A DNA stretch of 64,000 nt from Anseranas semipalmata (Eukaryota; Chordata; Aves; Anseriformes; Anseranatidae), in NCBI GenBank assembly GCA_013399115.1, contig VXAA01000089.1:14923-78922 (forward strand), written 5' to 3'. The position numbers and the translations under genes are program-made. Positions 26,508 through 41,600 of this stretch are shown here, in pieces (the stretch's first letter is position 1; each line of letters starts with the position of its first letter). The notes under the pieces were generated by a model. That model saw nothing but the letters and a program-made list of their open reading frames with translations. It had not been told where the DNA came from and made no database searches.

Positions 26508-26513
26508 TTTATT
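26508..26513 (-). terminator. Proximal AATAAA poly(A) signal of EIF3E
   Basis: This canonical hexamer on the minus strand lies 53 nt beyond the stop codon. It could give an even shorter 3' UTR. Confidence 0.5.
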
Positions 26514-26565
26514 ATATGCTTTTTAGTCAAATGAAAACTGATTTCTTCCCCTCTGCACAGTTATC

Positions 26566-26604
26566 TCAGTAGAAGCCAGAGTCTTGAGTAGCCCAGTTAG
26601 GTGC
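26566..26604 (-). CDS. EIF3E: EIF3E coding exon 13, C terminus and stop
   Basis: Thirty-nine coding nucleotides, with acceptor ATTTTTAG|GCACCT, encode [12 protein letters not shown] and TGA. The short 3' UTR continues to lower coordinates, to roughly 26430. Confidence 0.96.
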   Translation of the reverse strand, partial: APNWATQDSGFY

Positions 26605-29600
26605 CTAAAAATAAATAAAGTAAGGATTAGTAGAGGAGAATTTACTATCCTACCCGTTGGCTACTCAGCCATTTAGGAGAAATGATTTAAAATCTAATAC
26701 CAACACATGGCTATAAACTGGACATATTGTTGGTTAGCAAAGGAACACCTTAAGTTTAAAACAAGTGTTGATGTCGCAGAAGTACATAATATAATTAAGT
26801 TGTACACCAGAGTCCGCCAACCTAGTAGCTTCAGAAAATGAAGTTCTAGAGCATTCCAAAATAAAACAAAAATAATTTGGCAGCTATATTCTCTAAAGAA
26901 GATAGCATCACTTAAGTTTAATGTGACTTCCGTCTAATACAATAAGCCAATTTACCACTGCTTGTCCAACTTACCTCAATATTTTAGCCAAGTAGTGAGG
27001 GTGCCCAATAAAGCTTTTAATATTTTATAAGTTGTTATACTTTTCAAAAAAAAAAAAAAAAGTTCTCACCAGATCCTTAGTGCACCTCAGTCATCTATGT
27101 TACACTATTCTTTTTCCTTGCAAAGTTTCCCATAAGATGAACAAAGGCAAAAAAACTGACTATCTTGCCAACTTTCTTATTTTCACTGGTGGCCAACCTC
27201 ATTATATTCTCTAGTCCTTAATGAAGTAGGTTTAAACATCAGGGTTTTGCACAGCTCCTCCGTGCCTCAGTCTTAAGCATCGTTTATTCTTCTCCCAATA
27301 GTACTTACCTACAAATACTTCGATTACAAACGACACTGCAGGAGGAATACTCACTCAAAACCCAGTATTGTCAGAGAGCACCAATGTGTGAGGTATAGGG
27401 CCATCTAGCTCAGTGTTCAACATTCAGAATGGTTCAAGTACAATCCACTTGGAAAAAATAATATAAATATTTTCATAAATGTCACCCTTCAAAACTAGCC
27501 TTTTAAGGTAGTGAAGGAGACCACTGAAAGGAAGTACAGAATCAAATGATGACAAACAACTAATTTGGCATTCCATTTTTTTCTGTTTTGTAACGTGAAG
27601 AAAGGCAAGAAGAAAACCAGAATTGCTATCTAATGCTCACTATAAGAAATAAACCTCTTCCAATTTAGCTCCTGGTGCCAGAACTAGAATTAGGCACATC
27701 TGATGAACGAAGGAACAGATTAGAATTATACTTTAATATTACTCACAAAAAAGGTAACAGGAATTCAGAAAAATGCAGCTTATACCAACCTCAGATCTAC
27801 CACTCTGATTCAATTTCTTCTCAATGTTCATAGCCAACATTTGACTACGAAAAGACAGGCTTTTGGTTTTTTCAATCACTTGTTGATAAGGCGAGACTGC
27901 GTTGTTGCCCATAACTACATGGCCCTAAAACACAATAAAGATAGGGGAAATTTAACAGTCACTCAGAATGCAAAAGCCTTTAATTTAATGCTCTGCTTTC
28001 AAAGCTTTCACAAGTCACCTCTCACACAGGATTAAAACACAGTAAGTGAAGTCCGCTACACTTTATGGGCAAAGAAAAAACAAATTAGAACTTGCTGCTT
28101 CTGAATAAAACAAAATAAATTTAATGAAAATTCAACAAATACACTTTGATCCACATATACAATCTTACCAGCTTTGAATCCAGTTTGGCATCTAATCGTG
28201 CATTTCGGATTAGATTGACAATCCATCTTTCCGCTTCCTCAGGAGTCATATTTAGTTTATCTGCCAACATACTGGAAGATAATAGACTTATCAAAAGCTG
28301 ACATACAACCTCTCTCATGTTGGTAAATATATTCAGGGTCTATGGAATATGCGTTAAACCAACACACCAAACTTAGCACAGCACAAAGCTTGTCTTCAAT
28401 AAATATCACATACTTGGAAGGCATACTTTCCTTTGACTGAAATAACTTTAAAGCTTACATACATAAACCCTTTCACATCTCCCCCACCCCTCTTTTATTC
28501 TTCCCCTTCATAAAAAGATTAAAAAAAACTGTCACTACTTAAGACTTTCTGAATAAGGAAATCACTTCTTGAAGTATACACCTACTGGCTGTGAATGTGT
28601 TATTTTGCACTTAAATCTTGGCCTGTACAGTTTTTAATATATATATACACCTCTATTAAACCTTGCCCACATGAAAATTCTTTGGAAGATTGTCTATTAA
28701 GTAATCTCTCCACAACATAAAACACCAACCATCAATATAAAGCAAAAAATTGAATTGCTTTTACTCTTATTTAAACCCAGCCAGTAGTCACGAAAGTTTA
28801 GAGTAATTATTAGTCCAGGAAAGCATTTGACAGTAACTCAATTAGCAACAAACTTTACTCTGAAGTTCCAGAAAAAAGTGTCATGAGAACACACAGCTTG
28901 GTATAGAAGATGTGACAAATACACTACGCATTCAAAGACGCACAAACTTCTGGCAATTTCAAGGAGGAATGGGGGAGGAGGGGAACACAAAGGAAAATGC
29001 TTAATGCAACGGGCACAAATACTTGCCCACAAATAATTCCCTCTGATGGTGTTTCCTGTGGCTTTCCAGCCAACTCCCCTAGTTTCCTGCTGGCACTTGG
29101 CTCCTACAGGATATTTGTAATGCTCATTCTTCCGTCAGCTTTCAGACTGATGTGACAAACATGAGGTAAGGGCTACAGATATGACCAAAAACCCAGCTGG
29201 CTCTGCTGGATTTGCACAAGGTCAATTTCTCACCAGTTTACAGGATCTTGCTTACACATTTTTCTGCACCTGAAAGTCATTTTCATTTTGATACTAATTA
29301 CCATCAAGCTAATATTTGATAATCTATTAATTATTAGCTAGTCTACCTGGCTAGACTATCTACAGAGTCTTCTTTACAATCTATCTAATCAGATTGTAAA
29401 CTATAAGTTGTACTCAAAAAGTACAGTGTGCTCTAACTAGTAAGAGGGGTCAAGCCTATGTTTAGTTTAGTCAAATTAGAACTAGTTTAACACGGAACAC
29501 ATGGAGGAGTGGGGATGCCGGGATCCTCAGCACTTTTTCCTCTGTAGATCCACTCCTCTTCCACCCCACCACTTGCTGATGTAAACACAGCCCTAGGAAG

Positions 29601-32600
29601 TTTTTGAACCCTCAAGATGGCTTTTAGAAGGAATACAGATTCTCTACACCTACATACTATCAGCCTTGAACATGGGACTAAGCACTATAAATTGCTTTAT
29701 TCACGTCTATATTTTACTAGCTCAGCTTCTTCAGAGGTGGGCTTTTTTGTTAGCTAAAAAGTGTGAGATGAACAAGCATATAGCATACATGACAGAAGTC
29801 GCACACCTCTGTACAGCTTCTGTATGGATATTTTCTTCTTGCACGTGCGTTTAGAAAATTTGTAAGTTACAGAATGAAAGTGACAGAGGGCAAAGAGGGA
29901 TATAAAAAAAAAGACTTCTCAACTTTTAACTTTGAAATTTACATGGATTTAAAGTTTTAACATAAAATAACTGAAGTTACCAAGTCACAAAACAACTAAC
30001 TGTTAGTGAATATATATACACACATGCCAGTATTAAAAAAAAAAATCCCTAAAGCTTTATCAAACCTATAAGGCAAAAGATGATCTAATTTCAGCATTTG
30101 CAGCTATTTGATTCCATCTTAGAGTCCCCTTGCAGGCCACACTGATGCAGCCAGCACCACCTTAAGTGCATGGATTCACAACACTAAGTACTTCCCCGGT
30201 AAAGCTACACAGCCAAAAAGCATTCGATCCTTCCAAACTAATTGCACTGAAGACTTAACCTGATCATAACTGTGTTACAAACAGTATTCTCCTATCGCAC
30301 TGTTGAAATATGTATCTAATACGTCTGCCTCCCATTTCAAGTTACAGGTGGTTTCAAAGGGTAGTTTCAAAAATAGTTGTCTGGATTATTTCCACCCCTC
30401 TGTTTTCTAAGGAGGTTCACGCTAACAAACGTTATTTAAATTTTCCTCTGAATAAAAGGAAAGTTTACCAAATTTCACACATCTTCATATATAAACAAAT
30501 CTGTTGTGTACAGTGCACAGAAGGAAAAGATAAGAGAAGAATGAAGCATATTCAGCTCTTCAATTAAATACAGGCATATCAAACTAACCAAATCACATTC
30601 TGAACTCATTTAATCTATTACTCCCTATTAAACATTTCAAACAGTAATCTAATTGTAGGATGATTTAGCACATATAAATTTAAAATTACAACTGATAAAG
30701 GAATTATGTCCTTCAGAAAAATATCAGCTGCCTACCAGATGTAAGTAGTTAAAAAAATTAAATGAGCCCTCTATTTTCTATTTAACATAAGAAATAGCAG
30801 ATTTCCACTAATTATTTTCAAATTTGTTCTGAATACTTAAACAGTATTTATCAAGCACTGTGGTATAACCAACTAGTTTTTAACTCTAGGAATAGCATTT
30901 GAAATCACTTGTGGAGCAAGAAATGCAAGAACTATGCCTTAAACTTAATTAAAAACATTCTGACGGGCCAATTCCTTCAAAACAAGTCTAGAATGCACTA
31001 TGAAATACTTATGCACCCCACTTAAGCCCAAATCTAATGATTGTTGCAGTTTGTGCAGAAATTTAAGGCTTGTGTCCATCATTTAAAACACTATGACCTA
31101 GTGAAAGCAATCTTATTACTGATGATTGATTCCACATGCGATTACCTGAAGTGGTATATGCTAGGAATATCCATGTCCAACTCAACTCAGTTTATCACTT
31201 GCCTCAGACCACTCTGTAATGCTTATAAAGACACCACTACATGTATTTATGAGTCACAGCAAACCACAATATTTTCTATCATACGGGAAACTGAAATACC
31301 ATCTATGGCACAAAACAGTATGAACCATAAAGTAAGTAAGAAACGCTAAATAAAGGACAACCACCTACCATAGACCTAGATTTGTTAAATAACGCTTGCT
31401 ATTCTTGCTTAATGATCATTTGTATGTTGCCCACAGTCTACCAGTATCTTCCAACAGAAAGACTTGAAGCATACTTAACGTGCATCTTCTAGGCTCTCTA
31501 CTCATCACTTCTATGATCTGATGCCAATCAAGTTTCTCAGAAAGACATTTAGTCTTCAGTTAAAAAAGCTTAAACATCTAGCTTCATTAAAAACTTGTGC
31601 CTTTACAGTATGAAGAATTTCTCTTTATCCCCAAATGTGCAATACTTTGCTTAAAGTGATTTTTAGATAAAGTATTAGCCTCCTTACAAAACACATGAAC
31701 ATAAGCATGGAAATATTTTGTTCAAAGCATTTGTTCAGATTACACGAGTATGCTTCACATGACACGCTACAGCTGATTAAAATTCTCCCCAAAATTTGTC
31801 TTCTACCAACTTTAGTATTGAATGCATTGACTATTTTAAGCTGATACAAATGAAAAAAAACTATTATTTTCCAGATGCATTTAAAGACAACTGTCACATT
31901 GTGAACAGAAAGTAATAGTCTTCCACCTTTTTCTCCTATTATAAATATTCATGAAAAAAGTAATCCTTTTAGTAAGCTTCCAAAACTCTTAAGACAATTT
32001 TCTGTCAAACCCTTTTCTTTTGAAATCAAGGAGCATTAAATTGCTTCCTCAGAGGGCCAGATACTGACACATTTACTCTGGATGGAAGCTGGTAACAAGA
32101 TTCCGTTGCATTTGATTGATTTACCAGCTTTGGTTTCTGCTGTCTCAGATCTCTGCAATGTTCTCTAGAGATTTTTAAGGGATGTGGAACTATGGGGAAC
32201 AGGGGTATAGGCCAAGCATAGAGGGATACCAAACATGCATAACATCTTCTTGATTAGTTTCTACAATAAAGGCACTGGAGCTGGCTCATTTGAAAAGTCT
32301 GCTTTTAAAAATATTAATTTAAGTGACACATTCTTGCTAATAAGAATATCATTTTCTTACAGCTGGATCACTCCTTCTGCCACAGGGAAAAAAGATCTAT
32401 TGCTTTCTATTTAATTAATGAAAAAGTCAATACAATTCCAATCACTTCTGAGGAACATTACCTTTAAGACAGACATGGATACCTCTACCCACTATAAATG
32501 AACAGTTACTGTATTTGCAGTGATTTACTTAACATTACCATTCCATATCAATTCATGTAGAATTGAGTACTGTCTGTTTATTGGAGGGAGGGAGAGAGAC

Positions 32601-35600
32601 AGGTTGTTTTAAATTTAATTACAGGTATTTAACTTTAAAATATGTTTTCTGTAATTGAAATACATCACTTTAGAGCTATAAAACTAGAAAGACAACGAGT
32701 CAATTAGATTTTAATTAATGATTTTTGTTTCATCTGGTGACTGAACATTTCACTACAAAAGTTTATGCTATTTGTCACACTGACACCTGCAACTGATTTT
32801 TCTGAACTGCAGTATTAAAAAGTTACCTTACCCAATGCTGATGCACTGATGGATGCGACAGAAAGTCTCAAATATAAAGAGACGGGCATTCTCAATGAAG
32901 TCCTCAAGGCATGCCACTAAGAAGAAATCATTCACAAGGACCTGCAAGTTTAAGGAGAAAGGGAACTGTGAGAACAAACATGGAAAGAGTAATTTTTTTT
33001 TTTGTACATACCATCAATAAGCATGATCAGGGAACAGTCCATCTAAAAACAATTCTTGGCATATTCCAAGATGTGGAGAAAAATCTACAGATTTAACAGG
33101 AATTTTCATAATTCTGTATCTTGGTAAATTAAAATCACATGTTAACATGGTAACTGAGGTTGGACTCAAAAATAGAACAAGGTCTACAGCTCTTGTAACT
33201 CTACTGAAGACCTCCCTAAGACACACATAAAATTTAAGTACCGCCCTCGTATTCTTAAGAGTCTTCTCTCATTCTGTAATTCCATCAGCATTCTCAGCAC
33301 ACAAACCAGCTTACTTACTATTGCAAACGTGCCTATTAAGTTTAGATTACAGGACCACCAGCCCTATGCAGTGAACAGAACTACTAACCCTCCAATTTAC
33401 CCAACTAGGTGACCAATACCAACGAAAAGAGCCAAAACAGTGGCTATAAGAATTGGCACTAGCTTTCAGCTATGACAGGTATTCACTTTTACACTGGTCA
33501 ACCCAAGTGTTAGGTATCTTTAACTGTGTTTATTCATTCCAAGAATATGCACTCAGCTATCCTTGTTATTTCATATTGTTTTTCAACATCACAATTCCAG
33601 TGCACATCTTTCAGAATAAAAGGTAAATACAAGCTTTTCTTCAAGCACTTCTCAAACACTAATGGAAAAGCTGAAGCTCAGCCAGATGCATGATCACTTA
33701 CTCACTTTTTGTTCTAGGAACTGATTAAATATAATTTTACAGCTAGACAAGACTTACTGTTAAGGATATAAGTGTTACAAAATGAGCTGTTAGGAAAAAA
33801 AAACATGGATTAATGCCTATCAGAAAACACTGGTGATGGAATCAAGTACCAATTCAAACAAATTAGCTGGCCGTTGTGAATTTTAGAGATCTGTACTTAA
33901 AGGAAAATAAAGTGTTGTAAAGCTTACTGTTTCACACTCTCTCAGTTTCTTCTGTGCCCCATCAAAATCGAAATTAACATACAGGCATTCCACAAATTCT
34001 GTGATGGGGTCCCTGTATGTGTAGGACTCCTGGCAAAAAAATAAAGTCAGGCAACAATATTAGAAACCAAAGCCACAAGATCACTTGAGTATCACATATA
34101 ACAAAATTTAATACTTGAAAAAAGTCTACACATGTTATTCTCGTAAGAACCACAAATGCTTTTTTTTTTTTTTTTAATAGTCTCATTAAATAATCAGAAG
34201 TGCAGTTTCACCTTCAGCATTTAGCACAGCAATCTTCAGGTTAGAAAACTGTCACTGAATAGAACTGATTTTGGATCAAACTCTCTAGTTTCTTAAAATA
34301 CGGTAGAACACATTCTTCCTAAATTTGGACTAGCTTTTGAAATTGGAATAGTTGATACTTTAAATTGAATCATCACTCAATATACACAAACAAGGCATGG
34401 CTAATACAAATAATGCTACTTCTCCTATACAAAACACTTTATTTTGACATCACAGAGAATACTGTACTTAATTACAAGGCAGGAACAACACTAGATCTTC
34501 TTCTGTACGCTTCTGTGTAAATTAAGACTTAATTACAACACCTTCTGATACATCCCTAATGTACATTTTAGGACAGTTTAATTCAATAGCTGTCATTATC
34601 AGCTTTAGCATACAAAAAAGACGAGCAGATTAAGGGAATTACTAAGAAGGCTCTTTTTGTCAAAGTTATTTTTCCTTCCCAGAAGAAGTGTATTTACAAT
34701 CTCATTATTTATGTTTAAAATTTGGTTTTACGGGTCGTTTTACACAACAAAATTGCACTTGTGAACCAAGTAATTAACACTAATTATGTGAAACAGTCTT
34801 GGATAACATTTTCAGTTTAATAGAGATGAACATATAACTGCTTACTATATGTTCAGTACTTGCAGAATTATTAGCACCTTAGTGTTTAGAGGATGCACCG
34901 ACTTGCCTTTTATCATTAGCCTACCATGTAACACTGCACAAATCACTTTATTCAATGCTTCATTTTTCTTTATGCAGACAAATTTCTACTTATCCTGTCT
35001 GAAATGCTTTCAAATATATATAAAACCTCTAACATTTGACAATTTGATATAATGAACCACACAGAGTAGAAGAGTACTGAGAAAGATCTCTTAACAGGTA
35101 CTTCAAAACCAACAGAATTGTTATTTTCAAAAGGAATATGTAACATACAGTGTAATGTTAACATAACAGTGTACACAGTTCAGTTGTTTTGAAATGCAAG
35201 CAAGATCTTATTAACACAACAATTCCTTGTAGGGATGGCCGAAAAAGAATCAGATCCAAAACTATTTCCAGTATTTTGCTGAATTTTCTGCACTTAATCA
35301 TACAGGGGAAAAAAAAGCAAAAATTGACAGCACATTCTACTTCACACATTATTCTGCCTTTCCACTGAAGGATATACATTTTACTTCACAATGAATAATG
35401 AGTTCAATGAGAGAAAATTAGGACTGGAATGAAGTCCCAGAATAAGCATATTAGAATACGGTTATACAGTCACAGTAAAAAAAGGAACAGAAAATAATCA
35501 GATTTCAGTCCTTACCTGCTGAATAACCTTGACTAGATCTTTCAGCACTTGTCTACGTTTTCGAACATCCTTATTTGTTATGACTGCAGTAGTGAGATAG

Positions 35601-38600
35601 CGGAGGATATGTGGGCACATTGTCTGAATTGCATTGAGATATCTAGAGAAAAATCCAGATAAAGCTCAGATAATGCAGTTTTGCATCAAAATAACATTTA
35701 GAATAAATAGCTTATACATCTTTTATGAAATACAATAGCAGTGCACATTTATTCAAATACAGAAGGATTAGTTATATTCATTAACACTCTGATGGTCTCT
35801 GGTGGGGCAGGGGGAGAGAAGGCAGCAGTGCACTAGGTGAAGAAAGGGGGTTAGCACTGCAAAAGAACAGTCCATATAATACCGATAATTAATTCCTTGG
35901 TGCCAAGCTGTTCTAGATATCATTAGCTCTACATCTAGATATAAGAAGTCAGTCCTCTCACAGTCTGCAGTGTTTCAATTTGCATTTTTATTCTTCCCAG
36001 ATTTTCCTCAAAAATCCTTCTCAAATAGGTCTTGTAAAATCAAACCAGATAGATATAAAGGACAATACTCCCCTACCACCCTAAAAATGTTGTAGGAGTT
36101 GGTAATCCGGCATAAACAGTTGTTATTCCACACACTGAACACCAGAAAAAAAATGGCCAGTTCTTCCTGTTTTACCATCTGCCTCCTCGAAGGGGAAGTA
36201 TAACCATGAAGAAAAGCAAATTATACACAAAACTCAAAAAAAGGCTTAGAAAATAACGTGCCAATATCACTAGAACTTCTGAGACAGTGGACTGAAAATG
36301 TTGGACAAGCTTGCATATTTATCTTCTTTCTTCACTGATTCAAAAACCCCAACAATATAGCACAAAGCAACTTACTGTGGCTGATAGAGAAAAAGGTCAA
36401 TGATGTTATCTCTCCCTTTAGGATGATTAAAAAACACAAACAAAGACCAGTGGATGAGCCATGTTCTTTGCTGAAGAGACTGTAGTGGAGAGCTGACTGA
36501 CTAAAAGAAAAACAATGCTGGTTTAAACCAAGGTACCAAAATAAAACACACAAAGTTCACGTGAACATCAATACATGGAAAATAGATGGGAACCTGTAAC
36601 TGGTTTTCCACTGACTCCTTTTAGTTGTTATCACTCTAAGGCAGAGTTTAACCTCCAGCTTTTTAACTTATCTGTTAAACACAAATCTGCTGAAAGCTAT
36701 GACCAAGATAACATTTTTCCCAGTATTACATTCCAACTTGTTTGCCGAAATTCACTGCAAGAGCATAGATTTCAGTTCTCAAAAGATCACCATACTAACA
36801 TAAATTAATTACTTCCCTTTTTAATCGTGAATTTTGTTTCTTGTGTTCTGTCTTCAGATATGATCTGATGAACTACTTGGCTTCTCTAGCTTTTCAGTGT
36901 CTCTTTTCTAAAGCATCAGAAGAATATTTTTGCCATGCACTCTCAGACAGTGATGAAAGACCACAAACATTTCCAGCCAAAAAATACAAATGTAACTATC
37001 TTCACTTAAACCAACTGATACAGCACAAATAAGGACTCAGTTCTAAGCTTATCTGGATTTGCTCCAAATTTAACAACACTTCAAAGAGGTTGCAAAGCAA
37101 CATATTGAGAATGAATGGATATAGCAAGTAACAATCACTTACAGGATCATGACAACTATTATGGTTCTACCTCCAAAAAACATGGAGTCTCATGACTAAA
37201 TTAAATTTAATAGTCTATTATAACCATATAGGTTCATAAAGATTAGAAAATTTGAGAGGAAAATTTGTTAACATCAGTTATCTGCCATGTAAGATAAAGA
37301 ACAATTGTGTGTGGGGGGAGTATTTCAGATATGGACACTGAAGCCCCACGAACAGAAAGACTGAGACTGAGAGGTCCTTAAGCACTTCAGCTGCTTCGAG
37401 TTAGTACTGCAGCCCCATTCTTTCCCTTCATGTTCCTGGTACTCATCTGAACTCACAAGTAGCTGGTAAGGAAGCTTTGAAATTGACTGAAACCTGTTTC
37501 CAATAACAATCTTTCTTGCATTTTCTGTTAAAAATGTTTTCATGCAAGAATAGTATAGTTTAGATACAGGCATTTAACTCTCTACAGAAAAGGAACAGTA
37601 CAACTATCTGAAATTTAAGTAGCAAACAGTTTCTCACAATGATACCTTGCTCTCAAGCTCATCCTTGAGACAGATTTGTTTTTATTTTATTTTATTTTTT
37701 GTTGTTGTGTATTGCAACTACCTTAAAAGTTCTCAACTTCATTTTCAAGCATGATAAAACAAAAGCAAATCATTTGAAAAAGAAAGCTTGGATATTTCTT
37801 TACTTTTTCTTCTTGAGCATCCTTCTATTCTCCCACCACCATTTAAGAAATGCACGACTGTCTGTAGTGAAAGTGTGATAAACTACTCTGAATGAGACCG
37901 CAAATAATTCATAGCAAAATTTGAATACTGAGAACTCTAACCTCTCACCTTACTAACATGACCAAGATTTTACTTACATTATTATCTATCGTCTCCTTCA
38001 GTCTTGTGAGATCTTCCATGGCTGCATCCCAATTCTGCATCAGAATTTCAGATGCCAGTTTCCCCCACAGAGAACTCAGAGCATTTCTGTCTGTTGCTGG
38101 AACCTATTTCAACAACAGCAATAAAAGTCACGCTCTTATTTTTTTGTTATTATTTTTTTTAACTTCTAAAAAGAGAAGAAAATATTTTGCAAATTTTTTT
38201 TTTTAAACTCGCAGCATGTCAAACTCTCACAGTCCTATCTTCCTAAATGAAGTATATAAGCATACATATATACACACTTTAAATATATATGTACTTAAAG
38301 CACTTCAGTTACAGAAGGGGAAACAGCAGTAAAACTTCTAAAGTAGAAACTAGAAAATCCTATAAGACAAACTGCAGCAGCAGGGAGCTTTAACTTAAAC
38401 AAAAGAAGAAAACAATTAAATGGCTGAGCACCAGGTTACACTAGTTCCAGATTTATGACACCATGTAAGAATGCTTCTGAACTATTAAAACAAATACCTC
38501 TTACAAAGCAGGTTTCCAAAGAACTTGTGACAGCAGGTAACCACATCACAAAAGTTAATACTCAAAACTTCTTTCTGTTAATGCTGTGACAAAAACATAC

Positions 38601-41600
38601 TTCTTACAGAAACGTCCAGTAAAAACTACAACTTTGCAGTAGTGAGTCTGTTTCCTAGAAGGGTAGTTCTAAGGTCAAGCTGTGTTAGTTTTATACAGGA
38701 ATGAGTTACACTAGGTCATTGACAGTGTCAAATTCTATTCTCAGATCAGTTACAATAGCTCTTTCACAGGTTATGTTTCATCACACAGAACTTTAAAAAA
38801 AAAATCTCCCATCAGAGTTAGTAACAAGTTCTACACCAAGCTATTACCAGCACAAAAACAGGACTTCATGTTTTTAAATTAGTTGACATATAAGAATATA
38901 ATGCTAAGTCTAGAATTAAAGCACAAACAATTAAGGACAGCTGCCCACAAACCTATACAAGTAACTTATTTCCTCTCTCAGCACGAAACACACATGCAAC
39001 ACTGAAAATCATATATAAGAATTCTGCTTTATCAACATTTCACTAAGAATTCAACTCATTCTTACTCTCAATCCTATTCTCATTAAGGATTAATTTCACA
39101 AATTTGCTTTTTGAATTACAGTCAATTACAAAAATTCTTGCTATTTACTCTAGCAGCATTTTGGAAAGTTTAGGATATTTTTAGATGGGACTAGAAAGCA
39201 GCTAGCAAGAAACCAACTTCAACTTGTGAATCACTGCGTATTAAGTTCAGCAACCATTTCACATATCCTTGAGAGATACATGGTTTAGAAGTCTATCTTC
39301 CAGAATACCAAGGTGCCAATTTAGCAGATACTTTTAGTCAAGGAGGTTCACGAGTACTGTGATGGTTCCAAATCATGTAATTACAGTTAGCTATTCACAA
39401 TAACTGCCTTCAGATACTGCAGCTGCTCTAGCTACAGTTACCTTAAATTTCCATTTGTGAGTAAAATGGCACATTCACTGTACAACAATAAATTGACTGT
39501 ATTGAGATTCTCACAAGACACTAAATCTTCTTTCTCAAAATTCACTCCCACAATTAACAAATGATATGAATTACAATAACATGAGAAGAGTTGCTTAAGA
39601 GACGATAGATCTGGTTCTACAATTCTCATTTAAGCTGTTTACATTTCCTAGGTACATGACTTAGACTCTTAAATTTGTCATAAAATTCACAAAAAGACAG
39701 ATAAGAGTTCAGATAAGAAGTTGGCAGTTCACCATTACCACCAATTATCTTCAATCTACCTGTAAGCTTTTTTTTACCACTGTTAAATGCTTGTGCACAA
39801 AACAACTATTCATTTTGCTGTTTTTCAGTTTTTCTCCAGGAAGCACTTACAGCGGGGAAACAACAAATAAGAAACAAGAAATACTGCGTAATTAAATCTT
39901 ACCACAAGACCTACAAATGTAAAGAACAAATTTGAAGAAATTTAGCATAAAAAAATCAAAAAATTGCTGGACAACAGTCACTAACAATTATCAATTATGA
40001 GTCTGGAAAATCTTTTCAACTTTTCCTTGATGCACAGTAACTTTCTCAAAAAAGCTCACAAGTATGATATTTTAAGACTTAGTACAGATAACACAGAGGT
40101 TTAAATATTTCATTAAAAAACCCATCTAAAACTTACCAGAACCCTAAAGAAGTATAGATATTCTGCAGCTCCAGAGTAATTGCCACATTCATACTGGAAT
40201 TTTGCGTACCTGTAGAGTGTATCTAGGTACTCCTGCCTAAACTGAAAAGAAATACAAAAAAAGGTTTTCTTCACTAGTAAAACAAACTGTTGTTAGAAGT
40301 TCATTTTAATACTAACCTTTAAAAACCCTTTGGGTTATTTGAAAGATACTGTAGACTCTAAAGACAATACAAAACTACTTCACTCTTAATCCATGCTACT
40401 GAATTAGTGATTAAACTAATACTGTGAAAAAAGTTGAAATTCTGCATTATAAAGTAAAGCACATCTTAGTTACAAGGATGCATCTAACACTATGCTCCAG
40501 CTTTAGTTTTTGTTTGTATAAAACACACAAGCTCAAAGGGGTTCACATAAAATACTTCAGCACTAGGAATCCTGCCTATTAGCTACATTCATGTGAGACA
40601 AAACGGCAGTATGCAATTGTCGGGAGCTGTTGGCTGTGGGGGAGGTGGGATGGAGATGTTTAGAACTGAGTTCCAACAGATATAGCAATTAAAATACTTA
40701 CACCATGCTTCTCAGCTAAGTAGTCAAACAGCATTCGACCGTCCCTATAATGAAAAGATAAAAACTGCTGTTTTTACAAAACAAACCGATTGTCACCATG
40801 CAACACACTACACAACACAATCTTTAGCTGTTAAAAGTAAACTACCCAAATGGTGTATGAACTTAGAATGATACTTCTCCAGCTGTTGTGCAAAAGTAAC
40901 TGCAGAAATAGCGAGCCAATTATTCCCCAAAGTTTTATGAATAAGTTTCAAAATCCATTAAAATTAATGCAATTTAAAATAATGAATGCCATCTGCAACA
41001 ACAACTAGAATCAAAAAGGGGGGGAGATTGTTTTAAATATGATGGCATCCTCAGCTTTCAAGATGAAAACGAAATTCTAATTTAGAGCTCTTCTCAATCA
41101 TGTTCTAATTCCACAGCAATTACTTTAGCCAAGCAGTTTGAATTTAATAGGAGATAAGAAAAAAATTGTAATGAGTCAAACCATTAGGAAGGAAACACAT
41201 TCCACTGTTAGCACTGGGACACAGTGGTTAGCAAGAACACCTCTATGAGAGAAGTAACCACAGAATACACAACTAGAAACAATCATACTTAGTAAGTTCT
41301 AATGTTTAAAGATGAATACATTTCTGAAGCTTTTTTTAAAATTATTATTATTGTCTAACATGCATAATAAAAGAACAACCACTATTATCTTGATCAAAGA
41401 AAAGTTCAAGCCTCCAGCAGGCAAACACGGGATTACCTACCACCAGTGTCATATTAATGACCACAGGATTTTAGACACCTGTGGTATTCTCAAACAATAG
41501 TTGATTTTGTAATGTTTTTTTAATTCAGTATTGCAACGGTTCCTGATCAGCTCTTGGAGTGAAATTTTAGCACACCAGCTTTTCAACGCAGTAACAATTC

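Larger units (their letters stand above)
26430..26565 (-). other. EIF3E: EIF3E 3' UTR with two poly(A) signals
   Basis: Downstream of the stop codon on the minus strand there are two AATAAA hexamers, at 26508-26513 and 26451-26456. Use of the second would give a 3' UTR of about 130-140 nt, in keeping with a short 3' UTR for a housekeeping translation factor. A 7-bp stem with a 4-nt loop (26484-26501) lies between the two signals. The exact cleavage site is inferred, not seen. Confidence 0.7.
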
